Numbered from the stretch's first letter, positions 42,897-57,865 are shown. The stretch: 64,000 nucleotides of DNA from Wolfiporia cocos (GCA_029448655.1 JACCLO010000002.1:1240001-1304000), one strand, 5' to 3'. The notes: a model not told the origin generated them from the letters alone. Numbers and translations are program-made.

Positions 42897-45800
42897 CTAT
42901 GGCTGGCGCAGGAACGCAGAGTTGCCTTGTGCGCGGTCGCATTTATTTGCAATGCGCACCGCACTCTCGAGGGCACGTTCAACCAGGCCCCTAGAAGGGC
43001 TCGTTGCGGGCGTGTGCGCCAAGAGGTCTAGCGAGAAGCGCCAACAGCTCAGCACCCCGTGATACCCCACACGATCGACGCCAGACGCACCTTTGAACTG
43101 CAGCACATACCTCGTCACCCGCTGCGTCGGCTGTATCGCCAGATCCTGCACGGTGAGCCTTTTGTCGCCGCCAGAAGCAGATGCCGTCGGCGAAGTCGGG
43201 AAGACGAGCGCTGTGGGAAGGTTCGACAGGGACGACGGCACGCTCTTGCGCTTCCACGCACTCAGTGTCCGCGTGAGCGTCCCCGCTGCACTGTGCCCGA
43301 TGTCTTTCCCAACGCTGGTCGTACTGCGATGCTTGCCGACCGCTTGAGGTTGTGAAGTCGGTGAGAGGCCGTACGCAAGTCCGGTTCCGAGAGCCGCGGT
43401 GAACATCCCGCCAGCATGTGAGCTCTCGCCGAACAGAGACAGCCGGCGGTGGTCGGGCTTCATGAAGGCCAGCCCACCCTGGCTCATACTCATACTCCGC
43501 GTATAGGAAGAAGGCATGGTGCCTGTCCGCTGCCGGATGCTGGCGTCGCCATGGCCCAGCACAGTGGCAGCTTCCTCGCTCGGTTTCCGCATCATCTTCC
43601 GACCACGCTTGTCCTTCTCCTCGTTATCAGCGAAGAACTCGCCGACGATCCCGCACCAGGCCACCAGCGCGCCCTCAAGCTCCTCTTCGCACCCGATGAA
43701 TGCAGCGCTGACGCCCCAAGCAGACGGGTCGTCCACTAAGCGGACCAAGAGCGCCTCCGACGCCCGCAGCAGCGCAGGCACGTACGAGAGAAGCAGCGAG
43801 AAGAGCGGATGTGATGAGTGAGAGTCGAGCAGCTGGCGCAATCGCGCTTGATAATTGCGTTCGGTCCGGACAAGCTCGCGACAGCACAGCAGAGCGCGCC
43901 GGGCCGTTCGCCACTCCGCCTCGTCCTCCTCGTCGATCGGCTCCTCCACGGTACCGTCTTCCACGTCGTCTCCCTCGTCCTCCGAGTCGCTCCCTCCGCC
44001 AAAGTGGAACTGCACGCCAGCCTTCCACTCTGGACCGCCATAGACGAGCGAATGCGTCCGGCTCCGGCTTCCGCAGTCGCTTCCATGACCGTGCTGACTT
44101 GATGCAGGCGTGCGGCTGTTCCCTCTACGGCCACGCCGGTTGCCTTCCTTGCGCAGCTTGTCCAATTCCTGCACGAGGACCTCGTCTGGAACGTCTGCCA
44201 TCGCGAGTGTCCACCTCCGCATCGCCATGGGGTCATTATCGAAGAAGCCCGTCGAGTCCCGTGGCCGCTGCGGCGACTGAGGACTTACGTCCGCCGGCCG
44301 GTCGTCGAAGGATCCACGCGCCGGGATCTCAATGTGCATGGACACAGACGCCGTCCGTGGGGCTCTTGCCGCAGACATGCCGGAGGGCGTGCTTTCGCGC
44401 ATGGGGTTTGTGACCCTCCTGCGCATGGTCGACAGCTTGCTGCTCACCGCGCTCCCGATTGACGTGCCTCCCGGCTCCTCTGCGGACCCAACGTGGCCAT
44501 CAGCCAAGGCATGGAGCTGCGTCGAGTTTGGGTTTGCGCCACTTGCGTACAGGCTCTCCCCATAGGGGTCGAACGCGCCGGGCTGGACAACACAGTCCTG
44601 CCGCAAAAGCAGCGCCGCGCGCTCCGGCGAATGCTTCTGGATGTTCAGGCGGCTTGTCAGCGCGGCAAGCTCGGATGACGACAGGCCAGTCCAGGCTAGC
44701 TGAGCAAGAGCATTTGTCGAGTTCTTACGCTTGGCATGGCGTATTGAGGGGAATGTTGACTTGGACTGGGCCAGCTCCTCGGGCTATAATCGCAATGATG
44801 TCAGGAACAATGGAGTAGCGAGTCTATCACAGGACAAGACGCACAATATCCAGGCCGGAAGGCCCCGCTGGACTGAGTGACGGCAGGAATTCACCCAGAC
44901 TGCTGCTCGGTTCATGCCCGCAGTCCGTCTTTGGACGCGAGTGCGTGATCGCCCTCCGCAGCCCGGTCGCCTCCGGACTTTGGCTAGCAGCCGATGGTCG
45001 CCTCTTCTTGAGTTTGCGCCCGCTAACTGCGCCACTGCTAATGGCACGTCCGATTGACTGAGTCAGCTTCTGCGGCTCCTCTTCCTCGGTTAACTCGGGA
45101 ACACACGCATCAATAGGCGATATGACAGGTGAAGTGAGGTAGTCTGGGGTGGTTGCGGGAGTAGAGTGATCAGATGATGAGAGCGAGGAAGATGGGCTTG
45201 TGGAACTGGAGTGGGACGTCGAGCTGGAATGTGAATGCGAGGCACTGTTATGTGACCGCACAGGAGGCCGAGATAACGGCAGACTTGTGTCGCCGGGACG
45301 GGAACTTCCATGACCTGCCTCGCTGATGCTGTGTCGAAATGTGGGGAAGAACCTGCTGCTGCGCTTGGCAGACTCCGATCGAGGAACCTCCTCGACGGCG
45401 CTCGTACTCCGCAGGCTCAACGCGCGCCATAGTCGAAAGCCTGATCTTGGGCTGACGTTCGCACTGGGTGCCACGGGAAGTTGTGGGAGAGGCTTCCTCA
45501 GCTTCCTCCTCACATGGTCGGGCGAGGACTCTGGGAACACGACAGAGCGTGATGCAGACATCTGCATGTTGTCCATCGGGAACGAGTTGCGGTAGATGGG
45601 GGCACTTGCCTTGTCTGCCCACGAGAGTCGCGAAGTGTGTCGATGCGGCAGGCTTGAATGCCCTGAGAATGATTGGGAGGCCGGATACCTCTGATGCGGA
45701 GCACGGCCCGAGGACATTGCGTGCGTGGAAGTGGAGCGAATAGAAGACTGACCGTGTCCAGGCTCGGAGACAGTGTAATCGAGGGCAAAATGGCCGACCT

Positions 45801-46471
45801 CGTGGCCGTCGTCGTGTTCGTGCGACAAGTTGGAAGGAGCGAGAATAGATACAGACTTGAGCTTGTAGTGCAAGCCGGTCTTTGGGGGGACGGGAGGGGG
45901 CGTGCTCAGCACAGGAGGGGGGTCGCGGGTGAGGGCGTCGGCGAGGTCGCGGTACTTTGCCTGCTCTTGGGCGCTCCGGCAGCCCATTGGGGGGCCATGA
46001 GGGAGGGGGGGAGACGAAGAGGTGGGATCTAACGTCGGGGAGTTTATAAGGCGGGTGTTATAGATCGCGCGACGACGTACATGAACGTGTCTGCGCATAA
46101 TGCGCGCGCGAGTAGTGACCTGAGTCTGAGAATGCCTTCGGCACATCGTCATCACCAGGCTCGCTCGGAGCGTAATCGCTATCGTTCGAATACGAAGATG
46201 AGGAAGACTCGTCGAGCGGCTCTGCTGCCGGCGAGTCTGCGTCCGCTGGCTGGTGAGCCGAAGTGTACCTATACGGGTCCTCGGATGCGCTGGTGAGCAT
46301 AGTGCGCTCGTAGACGTACTCGCGATGGACAGCCTCGACGCGCGCGTTACTGCCGATGAGCAAGCTTAACGCCGCGCTGGAGGACAGGGGCGGGTGCTGG
46401 CGAGGATGCCGCGGGGGGCGTGGAGCATGGAGGGGAGGAGGAGGAGGGGCCTGAGCGAGGACGGAGGCCAT
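42897..46471 (-). CDS. RhoGEF (Dbl-homology) domain protein
   Basis: Exons, right to left: 46471-46120, 46028-44845, 44783-43091 and 43027-42897, 1119 residues. The N-terminal two thirds is low-complexity (Pro, then Ser/His runs) with isolated conserved blocks such as QEQAKYRDLADALTRD and PKTGLHYKLKSVSIL. The DH domain starts near residue 720 with ALLCCRELVRTERNYQARLRQ (first conserved helix) and ends with DLAIQPTQRVTRYVLQFKDLL and VERALESAVRIANKCDRAQ. A long Ser-rich insert splits the domain. It should exchange GDP for GTP on a Rho/Cdc42-type GTPase. No PH domain follows, which is unusual but known in fungi. The exon joins are fixed by phase. Confidence 0.85.
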
Positions 46472-47089
46472 GTGCGACGCGTCTGAGGTCGGTGACCATG
46501 ATGGTTATATCGCTCGATATTTACAGCTGCCCACACGCATCAGGCTTGACGTCACTTCACCCTCTCCCAGCTTCACACTCCGAAATCGCTCGTTCAAACC
46601 CCGATAGCAGATTCCATCTCTGGCCTTCAGGAAATCTGTTTTGCCGCAATCTGCTCAGCGAGACGAGCCTCCTCGAAAATGCACGACGAATTGCAATTGG
46701 GCGCCATGCGTCGGTGGGGGCGTCTAGAGCAACGCACCTTCCGAGCGCGCGGTCCTCGACCAATGAGCGTGGGCCCACCATCTGCTTCATTCAGCCAATT
46801 CTGCCACCAAGAGCAGGCTCTGATAACAACCACCGCAGGCTGGTCAGCGGGCTTACGCATGATGGATGGATGATGCAGCTCTATTGGGTCTATCGCTTCC
46901 CGCTCGCTCCGCGCTCCACAAGCAACGCCTTGCCAAACCAAGTGGTGTGGGAGCGTACATTTATATGCAACCGGCAACCGACGTATGCATCGTCCAGCCA
47001 TGGATCTCGTAGGTCGGCAACCACACAGTCAGCAACTCCACCACATATGGCTCAACCTCTTCTGGACCGCAAAACGGACAGTGGTAGTC
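46472..47089. other. Intergenic stretch; may hold the left part of the second MITE copy
   Basis: A long frame at 46420-47106 is only an opening opposite GC-rich DNA and has no domain. The left end of the MITE copy is expected near 46.8 kb by spacing, but no inverted repeat is recognisable there. Confidence 0.45.
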
Positions 47090-47480
47090 GGCGTCTCGGA
47101 GTATAGAAGGCGTGATTTCCGTGATAGGAAAGCCGCCCGCCTAGTATCTGTCGAACAATATTCCTACTGCAAACAGATGCACAACGGTACGTATATATCG
47201 TTTCCGTGTGCAGCTGTCTCTCACAGCAAGCTTAGAATGTCCAAGTCGTGGGATCGGACTAGATCTGAGAGTAACCTTATACCTTGGGTCCTCGAGCTCA
47301 AGACATTTGTCGTCGTGCAGAAAGAATCAAGCCCGAATTGCAAAGGGATTCATTCCAGCCTTCACCAATTATATGTCTAGTATGTACATATATATCCTCG
47401 CGCTTTGGCCGGGGGTACGATTGCCTCGCAGAGTCGATTGCGCAGAAGCGGTCCATCGCGCAAAAGGTCCCACCATAGCA
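47090..47480. mobile_element. Diverged partial copy of the MITE-like element
   Basis: GGCGTGATTTCCGTGATAGG (47107) matches AGCGTGATTTCTATGACAGG (4520), GATCGGACTAGATCTGA (47250) matches GATCGGACCAGATCTTA (4683), and CAGAGTCGATTGCGCAGAAG (about 47429) matches CAGAGTCGATTGTGCAGAAG (4866), in the same order and with similar spacing. The right end keeps CGCAAAAGGTCCCACCATA. Many C-to-T/G-to-A type differences suggest age. Confidence 0.6.
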
Positions 47481-49204
47481 AGTAAATAGAGACGGTGTTC
47501 GGCAGTCAGGGAAGGAGCCCCACCGTGCGGAGACGTCGTCTCAGGGATTTCCCCGAAGTGCTCTGTCGGGATCGATGGTATGCCAGGACCCGGGAACACC
47601 CTCTAGGGGTTCCCGGTGGTCCAGACATTGACCATTTGTAGAGTGGAAGCCTCAGCGAAGTCCGGACGTCTTAATCCCTCAGGCCTCATCTTTCAATTGC
47701 AGAGGCTTGGTGCCTGTCCAGACACTGGGCTGTCGGTGCCCAGACCTTGCGGCAGCGAGCTTCGTGCCAGTTGTGTCAACACCGTAGTATATCTTCGGTA
47801 AAGTTCGAGCTCGCCGCTGCTCCTGGATGCATTTGGGAACAGCCAGCGAGCCGGTGAAAGCCAGTCAAACAGTCAGGGCACGGATTAAACCAGCTGGAGC
47901 ATAGCTTGCTGGCGGCTAGTCCCGGTGGCCTGGTGTGCAGCGCTCCGACCAATATCCAGGACAAGATCAGCCGCTCCAGCGTCCTTGCTGCGTCTCGCCT
48001 GTGCTTTAGTCAACAGGCCACTCACCCACTCTACATACGCAACCTCGTCCGGCCGCCGCACAATCTGGGGTAGCGGCATACCGTCGCTTGTGGCGCGCCC
48101 GCAGCGGCCCCGGCGCGTCAGATCCCTCTCGGGCACTCGTCGTCATCCGCCGTGCTGGCAATTTCTCATCATCAGCCGGAAAAGCTGCTGCGCGCGGGCG
48201 CGCCGGGACGCGTGACGTATGCCGCCGACTACAGCCGAATCGCGAATCTGCGCCCGCGCGGTCACCCCGACGCGCGACGCGCGAGTGCACCGCGCGGTCT
48301 CCGGTAGAGCTATGCCTGGGCTGTCGGCCGCGCGAGCGCAGGCCCGTCCAGAGGATTCTGCGCCTGCGTGCCCGGCGAGCTTTGAGTCTGGCCATCACTG
48401 CTGGAACCTCCTGATATCTCGACCTCCTGTCCTGCATGTAATTAATGGCGCAGTGTTTTAGCATGAATTTGAATTCGAGTCTATCTAGGACGTGCGCCGC
48501 ATTCCCGGCTCATGTGCATGCCGCCCCGACCCGAAGTCAAGCGTGGAGTGGTGGAGCGCATCAATATCCCTGCGACGAGATCGATCGATGGTGCGATCAA
48601 GATCAAACTGGGGGGAATATTTGCTCTGCCCGATTCAGGCCCCGCAGCATGCTTGACCCTGGGGTCAGATGTGCAGACGATGGAATCTGGGAGGGGCGGA
48701 AATCGTCCCCATAATGCTGTGATGCAGTGCGCGTCATCTGTGGGACTAGGAAAGGGAAGGCGGCCGCCGTAACTCGGAGAGGTCCGTAGATGCCACGGCC
48801 GGAAATCCGAAGTACATAGTAGAACGCACGACGCGGAGAGTTCAGGAAGATCGTGGTGCAGCATGCGGTGCATGCGATCTGGCCGCCACGCCGAGCGCGA
48901 AGCTCTTTCACATCGTTCACAGTGAGGCTATTCTGCAGGTTCCCAGATGATACCAATGAAGATCAAACAGCATAAGCTAGTGAAGTGATCGTGATCCGCG
49001 ACAGAGCGTTGAGAACAATAGAGCTCAGCTTACTGGTATGGTAGAAGGTTAATCTGCTGACGCGATCAAAAGCGTGTCTGTATACATTCGTCCGTTCGTC
49101 CCACATCTTTCACCGCAGGTCGTTCACGGCTGTGATACTTCTGTGGTCGCGGGTTCGATGCTAAGCCAAAGTTCACAACCACGAACCCGCATATCTTTGG
49201 CCTC
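47481..49204. other. Gene-poor stretch with GC-rich part
   Basis: GC-rich sequence at 48000-48420 opens long frames on both strands. One minus-strand frame (47885-48136) contains a GTGAGT donor after YVEW, but no chain of exons could be built. I report no gene here. Confidence 0.45.
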
Positions 49205-50756
49205 TCAAGCCACTCGCAGAGCAATCACAGCATCCGGTCCGAATGCCTCTGTCTCGATCGTATGCAACGTTGGAACCTGTGGTCAAGAGTCTCAAATTTA
49301 CCTTCCCATTGTGCCACATCCGGGCTCACCTTCCCAGCTAACACATTGGACCCGTACTCAACGCCCTCTTTGCCGACTAGCGTGGGTGCAATGGTAACAA
49401 TGACCACGTCCACCTGTGACCCAGATGCACCCCCGGACGCCGCAGCGAGGAAAGACTGAATTACACTGGCGCCGCCCTCGACCATGACCGAGCGAATGCC
49501 AAAAAGCTTAAGCTTCGCCAGGAGGTCCGGAATGTCGAACCGTCCTGCAGTGAAAGCGATTGTTAGCATGCGAGGAACACCAGGCTTGACCGTGTTCCAT
49601 ACCGTCCTCGGAAGCCAGTTCCAGCACGCGTGCGCCGGCATCTTCCAATTCTTTCTTCCTCTGAGAGTACTCCTGCATGCTCGAGCTGTAGGTTGTGCTG
49701 ATCACCCATGGCCTCCGCCCTCTGCCTTCCCGGTAGTTCTTGAGTAGCTTGCAGCTCGGAGAAAAGCGCAGATTCGCGTCGAGGATGATTGGCCGCGGAT
49801 TGTGATATTTTGAAATTGCATTGGGGAGAGGCGGAAGATGCCGCGCTTCAGTTCACAATGTATCAATGAAGAGTGGCGTCGTCGAACATAGTGGGACGCG
49901 TACTGTTCAGTTGCGGATCGTCGTTGAGTGCGGTGCCAATCCCAATCATAATCGCATCATGCAGCGTTCGCAGCCTAGCTCCTTTCAGTCAGTCCATTAG
50001 ATTTGCCATGCGATTTGAAGTGATTTGGCACGGATGTGCGCCATCATTGGGGAGGTTTCGCGACGGCTTTACCGCCCAACACTTCTTGGTCGACCCACTG
50101 ATCCGCGCCCGCGGCAGGCTCTGGGCCTGACACACCGGAAGACCAGAGCATTATGCATCAGGTCTAGACGACCTCCGAGCGGAAACACGGCTCATGCAGG
50201 GGTGCCCTGTAGTACGACTGCGCGACTTCAACGCTACTTGACCACAAGCAACGTTATATCTCGCTTTATTCACCTCGATGCGATTGGGATGCGCGCAAAC
50301 TCGGGCCTCACATATTTGGTTTGACCGTTGCAGCGGGCAGACCTTGGAGTCCGGACCTCGAGATGCTGTCGGTTCATCAAAGCGACCCACCGCACCAGAC
50401 ATCCTCCATACCAATAACAGCCCATCAGCCCGCAGGCCAAGCGCGTTGCGAGACTTGTCTATTATTTACACCACTAACACTCACCAGTGGGTCATAACCA
50501 AACTCTCCTTGCCACTCAGCGCGAGCTGCTTGCCACCTGGCCCGGCTATCTTCGCGTCCAGAGACTGCGCATATGTGAGAGTAACATATGGTCTGGTTGC
50601 GCTGCTATCCAGTGGCGTCAGGACGGCGTCCTTCGTCTCGTCATCGGTATAAAGCGAGATGGGTCGTCTCGACAGGAGGTCAAAACGATACGTTCGCGAC
50701 AAGAAAGCCGGTAGCTCGACAGTAAGCTGGGATTCCAAGTCTACAGGAGAAGCCAT
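49205..50756 (-). CDS. RIB7: Diaminohydroxyphosphoribosylamino-pyrimidine reductase (riboflavin synthesis)
   Basis: Exons, right to left: 50756-50485, 49974-49904, 49845-49603, 49544-49330 and 49276-49205, 290 residues. Family motifs occur in order: YVTLTYAQSLDAKIAG, SGKESLVMTHWLRTLHDAI, GIGTALNDDPQLN, RPIILDANLRFSP, GRGRRPWVIST, SVMVEGGASVIQSFL and the C-terminal strand FGPDAVIALRV. The enzyme reduces the ribosyl side chain of the pyrimidine intermediate with NADPH in riboflavin synthesis. Intron 1 is 510 nt while the other three are about 53-58 nt. Divergent from MetAP2 with 181 bp between starts. Confidence 0.92.
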
Positions 50757-52672
<1,916 letters not shown>

Positions 52673-53096
52673 CGTGTACTTACGAGATGTACCAAAATCC
52701 TCAGACTTTGTTGCTGTATTCATAGACCCTCTGACTGCTTCCATGACCAACCTGCGCGGCCATCTTGCCACCAGGCGGGCGCGGTGGACAAGAAAGGCAG
52801 CAGGGTTCCTGTGCCACGGACGCGCACACACACATGTGATTGCGTCAGACGCGGTTCCACTTCCACAACATTCATCGTGACCCCAGTCTCCAGCGACACT
52901 TGTAAGGGCCGCTGGGGTACTGCGGCACTGAATTCCCTTCTTCCGCTTTCTGCTTGTTCTGTTGCTCAGCTAGAGGCCTCCATACAGACTATAATACCCT
53001 TGTAATCTCAGCACTGTAATACTGTACGCTCAGCCACTCCCGCGGAGTGCATTCAGCTAGTGCCATCAGCCCGCACCTTACATCCTCCAAGTCAAC
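52673..53096. other. Intergenic stretch, no gene seen
   Basis: 3' flank of MetAP2 and upstream region of the hydrolase; nothing recognised. Confidence 0.5.
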
Positions 53097-56094
53097 ATGG
53101 TCTGGCCTTTTACGTCTTTGCTGTCTAGTGCCGTCGAGCCTTGTGAGGGTAGAGCGGATCCTCCAGCTCCGTCCGGGACGACCTCGGCCTCCAAGGACGG
53201 CGGAGCCTCGCCCATGCAGCTCTTACAGCACTTCGCGAGCCCCGGCGTGCCGTTGCCCCCGTCTGCGCGGGTAGGCGATCCCAGACTCAAGCAGAGGCAG
53301 GGCCAGCCGCTCAGCATATGGCAACTGGGGAAACTGGGTGCGGTCGCCGCGAAGAAAGGTGAGTAGTGTGGCCCGTCTTCATGCAATCACGGATAGCCAT
53401 GCGACCTGGGGCAGATATACGATATCTTGTGCTGCCGTACGATCACGAAGATACGTGTGCCGATGACCTGCACGAATAGATCATGCATGTGGCACTCGGT
53501 TATCTCTGTGGCGCGTCAAGGAGGTGCGAACCTATGGAAGTGCTGGAGGCGTTCGCTTCAGCGCTTTCAGCACCTTGCTCCAGGGATCGCTTATGGACAA
53601 TTGTGCGCACGACGACGAATGGGGTGGCCTTAGGTCCGGAGTAACATGCCGTAGAATGACTCTAGGCTGTTTCTACAGCATGATATAATCCCCCATCTCG
53701 TGTAGAGCCGTATTGGAGTCTCCTAAGAAGCCTAAAATCATATGGATCTCCAGTCATGCTGGTGGTGACCTCAATGAGACTCTCAAAGCGCTCACCTGCT
53801 GAAGCGAGTAGTGAAAGCGCTGCCTCGAAGTATTCATAGGATCTGCCTATTTGATGATCGGCTATTTTGCTCATATTCTCTTGCGATGCCTGATTTGCTC
53901 CGGTTGTTCTATTTATTGGTCTTCCTTTCCTCTGACAACGCTTGTACAGCCGCAGAACTTGCTACCGATCTTGTGTATCACCATGTATGGGGTCCCCGAC
54001 GAAAGTCATGGGGAATCGAAATGACTCTTCTCTCCTGCATCATGCGGGATATTGGCCAACATTCTCATCTAGGTGATATGGTGAGCTCAGGTGTGCACTA
54101 TCATTTAGGATACGAGTTGACTCGTTCGGCTTGCAAGACTCTGATCCGTATGCTCATGAGTATCGGGGGATACTTTCCCTTGCCCTCGGACGCGCTTGTC
54201 ACGCCTGTAACGTTCCGTGTACCAAGACGTCGACTACGTGGAATACTAGCAGAGTTTGATGCAGCTGAGGATGACACGCGCGAGCTGTCAGGAGAGTGGG
54301 TTGTCGGTAAGAAGACATGGCAACGGCTTCAGAAGGAATGGAGAACAGCCAGAGCCGATGCAAAAGACAAGAGCACTGTGGGCGCGAATAACCCCTTCTC
54401 CATGCACCAGCCTGCACGGAAGGAGAGGGTTGTATTGTACTTGCATGGTGGTACGTAACAAGTTGGCACTGCGATACACAGGCACTGACAACTATATCTG
54501 AAGGTGCATATTACGTCTCGAGCGCTGCCTCACATAGACTAATTACCATTCCCCTGGCCAAGAATCTTGATGCACGTCTGTTTGGTGCGTGCATTTTGCT
54601 GCGCTCTTCGAAATGTATTATTTACCGGCCAAACAGCTCTGGACTATCGGTTGGCTCCCGAGACACGCTTCCCCGGGCCCTTGCATGACGCAGTGACGGC
54701 ATACTTCCGACTGACTGACGAGCTGAACATACCCCCAGAGAACATAATAGTTGCAGGCGATAGCGCAGGCGGCGGACTGGCTCTCGCTTTAGCGATGTAC
54801 TTACGCGACAATGGTTACCCTCTTCCTTCCGCTGCGATCTTGATGTCTCCTTGGGTTGGTTAGTGACATTCGCTTCGCTCGCATCTGGGTCTCACTGATT
54901 ATTGGACAGACCTGACCATGAGTTGCGACTCATGGGATAGCAATGCACAGTATGACATCGTTCCAAGACCTATCCCTGGTGACCACCTCAACCCGATCGC
55001 GTGCTATCTTGGCGAGCATATGGAGAAGTACCTCACGCATCCGTATGCAAGCCCGCTTTTCGGCGACTTCACCGGCCTACCTCCATTGCTCATACAAGCG
55101 GGCGAGTGTGAAGTTCTGAGAGACGAAATCACCCTTCTGGCGCACAAGGCGACTCTAGCTGGTGTCGAGGTCCGGCATGAGCTCTACGAGGACATGGTAC
55201 GTAGATGTCAGATATCTCTACCAAAGAACCCAAACGTTGACGTCTCGCCCACCGCAGGTGCACGTATTCCAGACACTGCCATTCCTGGACGCCGCGCAGC
55301 ATGCCTTCGCCTCCTGCCGCGACTTCGTGAAGAACTTCCTCCCGCAGTGGCAGAGCGGCTCGCCAAAGGCCCTCGGCGGCCCGATTGAGCGTGGGCTTGA
55401 GCAGGAGATCGATAACGACTCGGCACGCGTTGTGCGCGGCGATGGCACAGAGATGCAGTCACGCAGGGAAGACATGGGTCAGTCTTCCGTGTCTGACAGC
55501 GAGCGTCATCGGGAGCGGAGGAAAGGGGACGTTCAGCTCCCGCAGCCAATCAGCAGGGACCACTCGCACTCGCCGAGCGAGGACCTGTCTAGCTGGGTGG
55601 CGCAATGGCCCTCTCCACCTGCGAGCGACTCCGATGGAGAGGGCGGCTCTGCCGGTGCGAATAAAAAGAAGGACGATGTCTCAGTGAAGACGTCCCAGAC
55701 GCGCTCGGGCCCGCGCCCAAGACCTCCGCCGCGCCCGTCATTGGGGCGTATTCGGTCCACGTTCTCCTTCATCGCAGACGCCTCCCTCCGCTCCGCGTCC
55801 GACCAATTCGACGGCGAGCCGGCGTACTCCCAGTCCGGCCACCTTGACGTTCCCGGAAAGCCGCCCGCCACGAAGGGCCGCCCGCGCAGGTCGACGTTGA
55901 GCATGTCTGCAGACACGCCCGCGCCCGTGCCATCCATCCGCGACGCAGACCGCAGCCACGCCGACATCCAGTCGCTCATCCGGGACTACGCGAGCTCGGG
56001 CCCGGCGCACCAGACGATGATGTACAGCCCCGACCCTGCGGCGCGGGGCGGGCGCACACGCTCGCGGACGATGTCTTCTGCCTCATCTAGCTAG
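53097..56094 (+). CDS. Alpha/beta hydrolase, hormone-sensitive-lipase type
   Basis: Exons 53097-53358, 53950-54080, 54138-54450, 54504-54584, 54637-54858, 54910-55196 and 55258-56094 give 710 residues. HSL-family marks are the oxyanion HGGAYY (about 234), nucleophile elbow GDSAGGG (about 306), the acid in AGECEVLRDE and the catalytic His in VHVFQTLPF. Blocks VWGPRRKSWGIEMTLLS and DALVTPVTFRVPRR are typical of the fungal branch. It should hydrolyse an ester such as an acylglycerol or sterol ester. After the catalytic domain come about 250 low-complexity residues (Ser/Pro/Arg-rich) of unknown role. Intron 1 is 591 nt, far longer than the others; the join was chosen because it connects KK to AAELATDLV in phase, but extra small exons inside cannot be excluded. 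Confidence 0.85.
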
Positions 56095-56337
56095 TACATC
56101 TACTGTGCGTCATTTTATGCGTCGTGTTTCGTGCATTGTTCCTTTATTACCTTGACGTGTGACATGCATATACCGAGGGTGCTGATACTTATACCGCCTT
56201 GCACGTAGGGTACGATCGCATAGCTTATGATAGCATGTAGGCACGTAGCAGTGTCCCGTAATGACATTCCTATCCACAGCAATATCAGTACAAATGTTCG
56301 CGGTCAAGTCGGCATGCATGAGTCCCATTCAGAATGT

Positions 56338-57865
56338 CTAACGCGCCCGTTCATGATTCTGCCAGTGCTGTAGGCTACCCCTGTAGATCTCCAGCTCCTC
56401 AATGACGTTGGTAAGCGCGTTGACCTCCCAGCGTCCGTACACGAAGCCGACATAGAGGAACGTCGTCGCGAGCCAGGTAAGGAATATGGTAATGAAAATG
56501 ACGAGAGGGTTGGCCCCGGGGCCGGGCAGCCACGCGGACCCGACGAGGATTACGAGCAGCAACATGATGCACACGGCGAAGACGGTTAGCTGTGAACGGG
56601 AGCGGTATAGCGAGAACCGATAGGCAGCCATTAGCGCCTGTAGGATGTCGGTAATGGAGTCTGGCGAGAGCGCGCGTGGGGGAACAGGCGCGGGGTTCGG
56701 GACGGAGGTAAGGACAAAGTTGGGACTGCGTGGCTCTGCGGGAGCAGGAATGTATGTGTTTTCGGGGTCCAAGACATCTCCGCCCTCAGGCAGGGAGATG
56801 GTGAACGTCGCCTCCAGGCCGAAGTGGTCCGAAAACGAGAAGTTCGTGCCGGGAACAAGGTCCGTGAAGACGACGCGGGTGTCTGTGCAGGTCAGTATCG
56901 GCGTCTTGTTGCTCGCAGGGGGACTGCTCGGCTGCCGGAAGAAGATGTAGTCAAGGCGCTTCCCGTGGAACTTGCGCGCGACGGACTCGAGGTGCTTGCC
57001 CGCGGAGAATGAGTTCAGCGGCGAGTCCGCGGTGATGCCAAAACTGTGCACAGCATCCATGGGCGTCGGAAGGCCGCTTGTGGCTGGGGGTATTTCGGGG
57101 TGAGAGGCTGCCCACGCGTCCGTGAGATCAGCGTGGTCGCGGATCACGGACATGGGTAGCGACGTGGGCGAGCTGTTGAAGTCCCCCGCAGCGATGACAT
57201 ATCGACCTGCTTCTGCGGCTTGCCGTACGAGCTTGGCAAACTCCCAGGCGTTGACTAAGCGGTGCGCTTGGAGATGTAGGGGCCCGGAGTCTCCACCGGG
57301 CGCAAAGAGCTAGCGGGCGCATTGTTAGCGCTGCAGTCTGCTGGAGGTGAATGTAAGTACATACGTGAGTATTGAAAACTTGGACCTGGCCAAGTACTGG
57401 GTGCGCCACAAGGGCGCTGGCTGCTGCCTTCCCTACGAACCAGTCTCCTTGGATGACCTCAATGGGCGACCCATTCAGTGAGTAAGGATTGATAGTTGCG
57501 CCAATGATCGGGAAACGGGAGAACACAGCAAGACCAGCTCCTAGCGCTGCACTACGTGTTGCTCAGTCCCGAGGTCGAAGACGCCCAAGTGCATTCACTC
57601 ACCTATAGAAGAACTTAGAGTAAGGTAGCCGGTTTGAGACGGACGCTCTAATGTGTTCATAGTCTCCGTGAACCCAGACCTCCTGGAGTGTTATGATGTC
57701 GTAATCAGACGCAGCCAGAACGGTCGCGATTGCGGCAATGCGTTCTGTTCTATGTTTCGAGACATACTTCAGACCCCTTGCAGTAATGAGCGAACGAGTT
57801 GTGTTGCAATATCAGGCGACTCACCAGCAGTTTAGAGTTAGTGTACGCAGGCGACTTTCTGACAT
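56338..57865 (-). CDS. ISC1: Inositol phosphosphingolipid phospholipase C (neutral sphingomyelinase type)
   Basis: Exons, right to left: 57865-57825, 57776-57603, 57551-57365 and 57309-56338, 457 residues. Nuclease/sphingomyelinase-fold motifs are LTLNCWGLKYVSKHR, DIITLQEVW (Mg-binding Glu), NTHLFAPGGDSGPLHLQAHR, AAGDFNSSP and FSDHFGLEAT (catalytic Asp-His). Two hydrophobic segments near the C-terminus (VFAVCIMLLLVILVGSAWL and LVIFITIFLTWLATTFL) anchor the protein, as in yeast Isc1. It should cleave inositol phosphosphingolipids to ceramides. Converges with the hydrolase gene across 243 bp. Confidence 0.92.

Noticed and set aside
46420..47106. 228-codon plus-strand frame
   Set aside because: It opens antisense to the RhoGEF first exon and runs into repeat-derived sequence; no domain.
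47885..48464. Minus-strand frames in GC-rich DNA
   Set aside because: One GTGAGT-like donor is present, but no exon chain, domain or start could be supported.
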